A DNA stretch of 5,204 nt from Alcaligenaceae bacterium. Its GTDB lineage: Bacteria > Pseudomonadota > Gammaproteobacteria > Burkholderiales > Burkholderiaceae_B. Location of the stretch: contig CANCRX010000182.1 of the NCBI GenBank assembly GCA_947380655.1, forward strand, positions 1 through 5,204, read 5' to 3'. The position numbers were made by a program, and so were the translations under genes. How positions within the stretch are numbered: the stretch's first letter is position 1; every line of letters starts with the position of its first letter. A model generated the notes under the pieces. That model saw nothing but the letters and a program-made list of their open reading frames with translations. It was not told the DNA's origin and did not search any database. Of this stretch, positions 1 through 5,204 are shown piece by piece.

Positions 1-240
1 ACAGATTTGATCAGTAACGACAAGACCTTTGGTCTGACTCTCGCTGGCAATGAAACGAGCGGCTCAGTCACCTATCAAGTGTCGACCAACGGTGGCGCAA
101 ACTGGAGCACGACAAGTGCAACGGAAACATCGCACAGCGATGGTTCTTACCAGTACAAAGCAATTGTTAGCGATGCCGCAGGTAACACCTCAACCACAGC
201 TGCAGTGACTGTCACGATCGATGCAACCAACCCATCGGTT
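1..240 (+). repeat. Ig-like repeat unit 1 (class B, 5' part missing)
   Basis: Residues 1-80. The unit begins inside the window edge at TDLISNDKTFG, so about 15 residues of its first strand lie upstream. FGLTLAGNETSGSVTYQVST marks it as class B. It ends with a proline-containing linker (ATNPSV). Confidence 0.9.
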
Positions 241-3200
241 GGCACACTTTCGCTGACCGGCTTCTCAGACTCAGGTACGAGCTCTACAGATAAGATCAGT
301 AACGACAAAACCTTTGGTTTGTCCTTGTCGAGTAGTGAGTCAGGCAGCTCGGTTAATTACCAAGTTTCAACAGACCAAGGCTCAACCTGGAACAATACTA
401 GCGCGGCCTCTGTGGACCACACTGACGCTTCTTACCAGTATCGCGCCGTTGTCAGCGATACAGCCGGCAACAGCGTAACCACTAACACCGTCACTGTTAC
501 TGTGGACACAACCGCAAACGCTGGCGCGATCATGCTCTCGAGCTTCGAGGATACGGGCAATAGCTCTTCAGACTTCATCAGTAACGACAAGACCTTCGGC
601 CTGAGTCTCTCTGGTAACGAATCAGGTGCTTCAATCACCTACGAAACCTACACCAACGCAAACTCAGGTAATGAAGGTGGTGGTAGCTCAAGCTGGGTCA
701 GTACCAGTGCTAACTCAGTTACACATAGCGACGGCTCGTATCAGTACCGTGCGGTTGTGAGCGATGCTGCGGGCAACACCTCTACTACTTCACAAGTCAG
801 CGTCACCATTGACACAGCCAATCCATCGGCTGGCACACTGTCACTCAATGGGTTCTCTGATACAGGTACCAGCTCAACGGACAAACTGACTAACGACAAA
901 ACCTTCGGTTTGTCCTTGTCAGGTAACGAAGCAGGCAGCTTGGTTACTTATGAAGTTTCGACCGATGCTGGCACAAGCTGGAGCTCTGCAACATCGACTT
1001 CGGTCTCACATACTGACGCCGCCTATCAGTACCACGCCATCGTCAGCGATACAGCTGGTAACAGCGTTACCACCAACGCAGTGACCGTCACCGTTGACAC
1101 TACGGCTAATGCTGGCACGCTCTCACTGTCTGGTTTCTCTGACACCGGCGCAAGCTCAACTGACTTTATCGGCAACGATAAGACCTTTGGTCTGACACTG
1201 ACAGGCAACGAATCAAGCGGCCAAGTCACTTATCAGGTATCGACCAATGCTGGCTCATCCTGGTCGACAACAAGTGCTGCCTCTGTGTCGCATTCCGATG
1301 CTTCCTATCAATATCGGACAGTGGTCAGCGACGCGGCTGGTAACACTTCGACTTCGGCTGCTGTGACTGTCACGATCGACACTGCCACCCCAACAGGTGG
1401 TACGCTGTCGCTTACTGGTTTCTCCGACTCGGGTTCAAACTCCACGGATAAGATCAGTAACGACAAGACCTTTGGTTTGTCCCTGTCAGGAAACCAATCC
1501 GGCAGCTCAGTGACCTACGAAGTGTCCACCAACAGTGGTTCAACTTGGGTTACAACAAGCGCTGATTCAGTGACTCATACTGACGCAGCCTATCAGTACC
1601 ACGCTATCGTCAGCGATACGGCTGGTAATAGTGTGACTACTTCAGCAGTGACCGTCACTGTTGATACCACCGCTAATGCTGGCACACTTTCACTGGCTGG
1701 CTTCACTGACACAGGTGCGAGCTCGACAGACTTTATCGGCAACGATAAGACCTTCGGTCTTTCTCTGGCTGGTAACGAGTCAAGCGGCCAAGTCACTTAC
1801 CAGGTATCGACCAATGCAGGCTCATCCTGGTCGACGACAAGTGCTACTTCTGTATCTCATTCTGATGCCTCGTATCAGTATCAGGCAGTTGTGAGCGATG
1901 TAGCCGGTAACACTTCGACGACCACAGCGGTAACGGTCACGATCGACACCGTTGCTCCAACAGGTGGCACACTGTCACTGACTGACTTCTCTGACTCGGG
2001 TAATTCTACGGACAAGATCAGTAACGACAAGACCTTCGGTCTGACACTCGCAGGTAATGAGACAGGCAGTTCAGTTGTATACGAGGTATCCACTAACGCA
2101 GGCACTAGCTGGTCTGCAACAAGTGATGCTTCCGTATCACATACAGACGCTGCATATCAATTCCACGCTATTGTCAGTGACACAGCGGGTAACAGTGTTA
2201 CCACGGCTGCCGTTACCGTCACAGTTGATACCACAGCTAACGCTGGCTCACTCTCGCTGTCGAACTTCTCTGATACGGGTTTAAGCTCCACGGACAAGCT
2301 CAGTACCGACAAGACCTTCGGCCTGACTTTGGCCGGTAACGAGACAAGTGGTTTGGTGACTTATCAGGTTTCTACAGATAGCGGTTCAACCTGGAACACT
2401 ACCACTGCGGCCGATGCGACACACTCTGATGCTTCTTATCAGTATCAGGCTGTTGTGAGTGATGCTGCCGGTAATACTTCAACCACGACTGCGGTAACTG
2501 TCACAGTCGACACCACCGCACCATCAGGTGGCAGCCTGTCGCTAACTGATTTCACAGATAGCGGTAGCAACTCAACCGACCTGATCAGTAACGACAAGAC
2601 ATTTGGTTTGTCGCTCTCAGGTAATGAGTCAGGCAGCTCAGTTTTGTATCAAGTATCAACCAACGGCGGTACAAGCTGGTCTGGTACAAGTGCTGCTTCT
2701 GTGTCACACTCTGATGCTTCTTATCAGTATCAGGCGGTTGTCAGCGATGCTGCTGGTAATAACGTGACCACGGCTGCAGTCACCGTCACGGTAGACACCT
2801 CGGCCACGGCTGGCTCACTGTCGCTGTCTAACTTCTCCGATACGGGCACTTACTCCACGGACAAGATCAGTACCGACAAGACCTTTGGTCTGACGCTAGC
2901 AGGCAACGAGACCGGTGGATCGGTGACGTATCAGGTTTCTACAGACAGTGGCTCAACCTGGAACCCCACCACTGCGGCTGATTCGACACACTCTGATGCG
3001 GCTTATCAGTATCAGGCAGTTGTCACAGATACAGCGGGTAACACGTCAACCACCACAGCAGTCACCGTCACAGTTGACACTACGGCTAACGCTGGTGCAC
3101 TTGCACTGACAGGCTTCTCTGACACAGGTTCGAGCTCGACGGACTCGATCTCTAACGACAAGACCTTTGGTTTGTCGCTCTCAGGCCAAGATTCAGGCAG

Positions 3201-5204
3201 CACAGTTGTGTATCAAGTATCCACCAACGGCGGTACAAGCTGGTCCAATACAAGTGCTGCTTCCGCATCACACTCTGATGCTTCTTATCAGTATCAGGCA
3301 GTCGTCAGTGACGTAGCCGGTAACACCGCCACTTCGGCTGCAGTCACCGTCACGGTAGACACCTCGGCCACGGCTGGCTCACTATCTCTGTCGAACTTCT
3401 CCGATACGGGCACAAGCACCACAGACAAGCTCAGCAACGACAAGACCTTTGGTCTGACGCTGACAGGTAACGAAACAAGTGGCTCGGTGACGTATCAGGT
3501 TTCCACAGACAGTGGCTCAACCTGGAACACGACCACTGCGGCTGATGCGACACACACTGATGCTGCTTATCAGTATCAGGTCGTTGTCACAGATGCCGCG
3601 GGTAACACTTCAACCACAACAGCTGTGACCGTCACCGTTGACACCACAGCTAACGCCGGCACCCTCTCTCTGTCGAACTTCTCCGATACAGGCACAAGCT
3701 CAACGGACCTGATCAGCACAGACAAGACCTTTGGTCTGACACTGACCGGTAACGAGACAAGCGGATCGGTGACTTATCAAGTCTCCACCAACAGTGGCTC
3801 AAGCTTCTCGAGCACTACGGCAGCCGACGCGACACATACTGATGGTTCTTATCAGTATCAGGCAGTGGTCAGTGATGCCGCAGGCAACACCGCAACCACT
3901 GTTGCATTGACTGTCACGGTCGATACAGCTAACCCATCGGGTGGCACGTTGTCATTCACTGGCTTCTCCGACACGGGCACTAGCTCCACGGACAAGATCA
4001 GTAACGACAAGACCTTCGGTTTGTCGCTGTCTGGTAACGAAACAGGCAGCTCAGTGACCTACGAGGTTTCCACCAACGGTGGTACAAGCTGGACTGCCAC
4101 AAGTGCTGACTCAGTGACACATACTGACGGCTCATACCAATACCACGCCCTCGTTAGCGATACGGCTGGTAACGTTGTAACCACGACAGCAATCACTGTC
4201 ACCGTTGATACGACAGCGACAGCCGGAACACTATCACTTAGCGGCTTTAACCCAGTCGGTGGCACTGACAGGACCTTCGGCTTATCACTTTCAGGTAACG
4301 AGATAGGTGGTTCAGTGGTCTACGAAGTCTCAATAAACAGTGGTAGTACCTGGTCCACGACAAGTGCTACAAGTACAACGCATTCCGCAGGTACATACCA
4401 GTACCATGCGATTGTGACTGATGCTGCGGGCAATAGTGCAACAACGACTGCGGTAACAGCTACCACTAACCCGATCGCACTAGACCTTAACGGAGACGGA
4501 ACTGTTAACTACTTAGACCAGTCTGCAGGTGTAACCTACGACTTCAGCTTGTCAGGTGCCACACCAGTCGCTACCAGCTGGGTTGCTGCAACAGACGGAT
4601 TCCTGGCTGCCAAGACAGATGATCTAAGCAAAGTTCAGATCGTCTTTGCAACACAGGCTGGTGAAACCGACTTACAGGGCCTAGCACGTGTCTATGACAC
4701 CAACCTTGACACTATGATCAGTAATCTGGATGCGCAGTTTGGCAATCTGGGGGTGTGGCAGGATGCGAACAGCAACGGCGTCGTGGATGCAGGTGAGTTC
4801 AAGTCACTCGATGCTGCCGGTATCGTGAGTATCTCTACCGTCTCTGACAATGTAGCCTCTGTCGCGGCCTCTGGTGGTGTGGTGGTAAATGGTCACTCGA
4901 CCTTCACCAGAGCAGATGGTACGGTTGGAATTCTGGATGACATGAGCTTTGTGGATCCAACCATAACAGTTGCTGCCTCTGCCACACCTGCTGATGCAAC
5001 ATCTACAACTCCAGTTGTAGCCGCTGCAACAACTGATGCGCATACCGTGACGACAGCAGCCGCTACCACAACAACTGAAGCAACAGTTGCCGTGGCAGCA
5101 GCCGGCACGACCGCAACCGCAACGGATCACACCGTTGTTGCAGCAGCAGATGTCCATGCAGCGACTACCGCCCATACGACAGACAGCACCACAACTACCC
5201 CTGC
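1..5204 (+). CDS. Giant Ig-like repeat adhesin-type protein, internal fragment (both ends outside window)
   Basis: Frame 1 reads through all 1734 complete codons without a stop, and the last two bases begin an Ala codon. There is no plausible start: in-frame ATG codons occur only at 532, 4714 and 4942, all inside conserved domains, so the gene begins upstream. Residues 1-1491 are sixteen Ig-like repeats with a TFGL(S/T)L.GNE...V.Y.VST...W core, a YQY..(V/I)VSD.AGN core and a VTVTVDT linker. Residues 1492-1652 form a calcium-loop module and residues 1653 onward are Ala/Thr-rich. The product has no Cys, few Arg and many Ser, Thr, Gly and Asp, as expected of an acidic extracellular protein. Proteins of this build are known as large secreted adhesins or biofilm proteins, often exported by type I secretion. 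That role is inferred here, because no secretion signal or anchor is visible. A secreted RTX-like protein without adhesive function is the main alternative. Confidence 0.93.
241..522 (+). repeat. Ig-like repeat unit 2 (class A)
   Basis: Residues 81-174, 94 residues. The usual GNE is replaced by SSE after FGLSLS. The conserved Trp is in GSTWNN, and the AGN motif reads SDTAGNSVTT as in other class A units. The linker to unit 3 is the proline-free TTANA. Confidence 0.92.
523..831 (+). repeat. Ig-like repeat unit 3 (mixed class, with 8-residue insertion)
   Basis: Residues 175-277, 103 residues, the longest unit. The first strand is GAIMLSSFEDTG instead of GTLSL.GFSDTG, and it contains the only Met of the array. 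Between the Y-E of the middle strand and the conserved Trp there are eight extra residues, rich in Gly, Ser and Asn. The FGLSLSGNESGAS part looks like class A, but the end (DAAGNTSTT, then TANPSA) looks like class B. Confidence 0.92.
646..693 (+). other. Gly/Ser/Asn-rich loop insertion inside repeat unit 3
   Basis: Residues 216-231 read TYTNANSGNEGGGSSS, where sister units have only the eight residues of VSTNAGTS or a near variant before the conserved Trp. The net gain is 24 bases, in frame. It falls in a probable surface loop between two beta strands, which would tolerate it. The exact borders of the insertion cannot be set by eye. Confidence 0.8.
832..1113 (+). repeat. Ig-like repeat unit 4 (class A)
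   Basis: Residues 278-371, 94 residues. It carries FGLSLSGNEAGSLVTYEVST, Trp in GTSW, and the class A pattern YQYHAIVSDTAGNSVTT. The linker to the next unit is TTANA. Confidence 0.93.
1114..1398 (+). repeat. Ig-like repeat unit 5 (class B)
   Basis: Residues 372-466, 95 residues. It shares the TDFIGNDKTFG segment and the SSGQVTYQVSTNAGSSW core with unit 7, which lies exactly 567 bp downstream, so units 5 and 7 are closer to each other than to their neighbours. It ends in a proline-containing linker (TATPTG). Confidence 0.93.
1399..1680 (+). repeat. Ig-like repeat unit 6 (class A)
   Basis: Residues 467-560, 94 residues. GNE is GNQ here, followed by SGSSVTYEVSTNSGSTW. YQYHAIVSDTAGNSVTT matches units 4 and 8. 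The linker is TTANA. Confidence 0.93.
1681..1965 (+). repeat. Ig-like repeat unit 7 (class B)
   Basis: Residues 561-655, 95 residues. It is a close sister of unit 5 (TDFIGNDKTFG, ESSGQVTYQVST). The AGN motif is SDVAGN, a form shared only with unit 12. The linker contains proline (TVAPTG). Confidence 0.93.
1966..2244 (+). repeat. Ig-like repeat unit 8 (class A, one residue short)
   Basis: Residues 656-748, 93 residues. One residue is missing in the first loop (SDSGNSTDK against SDSGTSSTDK). The core strand reads YQFHAIVSDTAGNSVTT, the only YQF among the units. The linker is TTANA. Confidence 0.92.
2245..2529 (+). repeat. Ig-like repeat unit 9 (class B)
   Basis: Residues 749-843, 95 residues. 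It is the first unit to carry the SLSNFSDTG opening and the STDSGSTWNTTTAADATH loop that recur in units 11 and 13. The linker is the classic Ig-repeat form TTAPSG. Confidence 0.93.
2530..2811 (+). repeat. Ig-like repeat unit 10 (class A)
   Basis: Residues 844-937, 94 residues. It has FGLSLSGNESGSSVLYQVST and Trp in GTSWSG. The end of the unit and its TSATA linker are almost identical in DNA to unit 12, which lies 564 bp further on. Confidence 0.93.
2812..3093 (+). repeat. Ig-like repeat unit 11 (class B)
   Basis: Residues 938-1031, 94 residues. It is a sister of unit 13, with SLSNFSDTG and STDSGSTWN. Two unusual residues are a Tyr in the first loop (GTYSTDK) and a Pro directly after WN. It ends in TTANA rather than the proline linker of earlier class B units. 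Confidence 0.93.
3094..3375 (+). repeat. Ig-like repeat unit 12 (class A)
   Basis: Residues 1032-1125, 94 residues. GNE is replaced by GQD, and the first strand is GALALTGFSDTG. The second half closely matches unit 10 in DNA. The linker is TSATA. Confidence 0.93.
3376..3657 (+). repeat. Ig-like repeat unit 13 (class B)
   Basis: Residues 1126-1219, 94 residues. It has FGLTLTGNETSGSVTYQVST and the STDSGSTWNTTTAADATH loop. The AGN motif is TDAAGN. The linker is TTANA. It is followed by another class B unit, which breaks the alternation. Confidence 0.93.
3658..3942 (+). repeat. Ig-like repeat unit 14 (class B, conserved Trp replaced by Phe)
   Basis: Residues 1220-1314, 95 residues. The first half resembles unit 13 (SLSNFSDTG, FGLTLTGNETSGSVTYQVST). 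The otherwise invariant Trp is Phe (TTC at 3805-3807, residue 1269). The end carries the proline linker TANPSG of the early class B units. Confidence 0.93.
3943..4224 (+). repeat. Ig-like repeat unit 15 (class A)
   Basis: Residues 1315-1408, 94 residues. It has FGLSLSGNETGSSVTYEVSTNGGTSW and YQYHALVSDTAGN, so it returns to the class A form of units 4, 6 and 8. The linker is TTATA. Confidence 0.93.
4225..4473 (+). repeat. Ig-like repeat unit 16 (terminal, shortened and divergent)
   Basis: Residues 1409-1491, about 83 residues. The first loop is cut by about seven residues (GFNPVGGTDRTFG against GFSDTGTSSTDKISNDKTFG). The last strand is also altered (AVTATTNP instead of AVTVTVDTTANA) and leads straight into the next module. 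The core (GNE, STW, YQYHAIVTDAAGN) is intact, so it probably still folds. A degenerate last copy is common at the edge of repeat arrays. Confidence 0.9.
4483..4518 (+). other. EF-hand/dockerin-like calcium loop 1
   Basis: Twelve residues DLNGDGTVNYLD. Acidic or Asn residues sit at loop positions 1, 3, 5, 9 and 12, with Gly at 6 and Val at 8. This matches the DxNxDG...D calcium loop. Confidence 0.75.
4696..4731 (+). other. Degenerate calcium loop 2
   Basis: Twelve residues DTNLDTMISNLD. Ligand-type residues are kept at positions 1, 3, 5 and 12, and Ile is at 8, but the Gly expected at position 6 is Thr. Related modules usually have DxNxDG here, so calcium binding may be weak or lost. Confidence 0.55.
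4762..4797 (+). other. EF-hand-like calcium loop 3
   Basis: Twelve residues DANSNGVVDAGE. Ligand-type residues are at positions 1, 3, 5 and 9, with Gly at 6, Val at 8 and Glu at 12, a full EF-hand loop pattern. It follows VWQ and precedes FKSLDAAGI, the usual flanks of this loop in related secreted proteins. Confidence 0.8.
4957..5204 (+). other. Ala/Thr/Val-rich low-complexity stretch of the same protein
   Basis: Residues 1653 to the window edge. The stretch is dominated by Ala, Thr and Val, with scattered Asp, four His and a few Pro. After the PTITV start it has no aromatic residue, no Lys or Arg and no Cys. It is probably a disordered, extended linker between the calcium module and whatever C-terminal part lies downstream. 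Thr-rich linkers can be glycosylated, but nothing here shows that. The frame stays open to the last base. Confidence 0.8.

Larger units (their letters stand above)
1..4473 (+). repeat. Tandem array of 16 Ig-like domain repeats (about 94 aa each)
   Basis: Units are counted from the Gly of the G(T/S)LSL motif. Unit lengths are 282 bp (8 units), 285 bp (4 units), 279 bp (unit 8), 309 bp (unit 3) and 249 bp (unit 16), and unit 1 is cut by the window edge. Every length is a multiple of three, so the frame is never disturbed. Each unit carries the conserved Trp (Phe in unit 14), the YQY/YQF strand and the (S/T)D.AGN motif typical of bacterial Ig-like domains in large adhesins. Two classes can be told apart. 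Class A has FGLSLSGNE.GSSV. Class B has FGLTL.GNE(S/T)SG.VTYQVST. The copies differ at many synonymous positions, so the array is conserved mainly as protein. Confidence 0.95.
4474..4956 (+). other. Non-repeated calcium-loop module following the Ig array
   Basis: Residues 1492-1652. The module starts with IALDLNGDG and ends with RADGTVGILDDMSFVD. In order it holds an EF-hand-like loop, a W-V-AATDGFLA segment, a long polar stretch, a degenerate loop beginning YDTNLD, then VWQDANSNG and an AGEF.SLD..GI segment. The same order (LDL.GDG, DGLL, D.N.DG...D..F, VW.D.N.DG....GEL.SL...GI, then F..ADGT.G...D..F) is familiar from modules near the C-terminal ends of large RTX- and Bap-like secreted proteins of Proteobacteria. 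I cannot name a precise family from sequence reading alone. The likely role is calcium-dependent folding after export. Confidence 0.75.

Noticed and set aside
1661..2284. Two + strand frame-2 open stretches (1661-1894 and 2057-2284)
   Set aside because: They are out-of-frame shadows of units 6-9. The frame 1 translation is conserved domain by domain over the same bases.
432..4265. Several minus-strand frames of 63-74 residues sharing AVVSTVTVTxxVVxxLPAVSLT
   Set aside because: They recur once per repeat because they are the antisense of the same Ig unit (the AGN...VTVTVDT region). Their similarity to each other comes from the + strand repeats and not from a gene family.
1..4473. CRISPR array or other short-repeat array
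   Set aside because: The period is about 282 bp with variation throughout, in a continuous coding frame. There are no short identical repeats separated by unique spacers.
4474..4956. Dockerin domain (cellulosome attachment)
   Set aside because: The first loop looks dockerin-like, but the loops are far apart (about 70 residues between loops 1 and 2) and lack the paired 22-residue dockerin repeats. The flanking VW and GEF.SLD..GI segments fit RTX/Bap-type modules better.
4804..5175. Minus-strand 123-residue frame, very rich in Cys and Gly
   Set aside because: It is the antisense of the Ala/Thr-rich coding stretch. GCA/GCC/ACA codons read backwards give TGC/GGC/TGT, so the Cys-rich look is an artefact. 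The + strand frame continues unbroken through it.
1..5204. Pseudogene or frameshifted gene
   Set aside because: All unit length differences are multiples of three and there is no stop in frame 1, so the gene appears intact within the window.
1..5204. Promoters, terminators, ribosome binding sites or RNA genes inside the window
   Set aside because: The window is entirely coding with codon-level conservation. I saw no hairpin followed by a T-run and no tRNA-like or rRNA-like segment.

Overview
The whole window is the inside of one very large protein-coding gene on the + strand. Frame 1 is open from base 1 to base 5204 (1734 complete codons plus two bases) with no stop codon, and both the start and the end of the gene lie outside the window. 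My translation contains no cysteine and only three methionines, so a search that needs an ATG and a stop would miss it. No other gene, RNA gene, mobile element, CRISPR array, promoter or terminator could be supported.

Layout: bases 1-4473 hold sixteen tandem Ig-like beta-sandwich repeats of about 94 residues (282-285 bp). The first is cut by the window edge and the last is short and degenerate. Most units follow an A/B alternation, so the larger building block is a pair of about 564-567 bp. Bases 4474-4956 hold a different, non-repeated module with two good EF-hand-like calcium loops and a third degenerate one. It resembles the module found near the C-terminal ends of many large RTX/BapA-type secreted proteins of Proteobacteria. 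Bases 4957-5204 encode an Ala/Thr/Val-rich, probably disordered stretch that runs off the window.

Likely role (inference): a giant secreted or surface-attached adhesin or biofilm-matrix protein. The Ig-like array would act as an extended, calcium-stiffened stalk, and the calcium-binding module and low-complexity linker would lie toward the C-terminal end. Such proteins are often exported by type I secretion, but the signal, the anchor and the transporter genes are not in view.

Organism: roughly balanced G+C with mixed codon use, the DTTAP/DAAGN style of Ig repeat and the DxNxNG...VWQDAN-type module suggest a Gram-negative proteobacterium, possibly beta or gamma. This cannot be fixed from the window. 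The most informative signals are the dimeric organisation of the repeats, the places where it breaks, and the sequence-divergent units (insertion in unit 3, Trp to Phe in unit 14, shortened unit 16).
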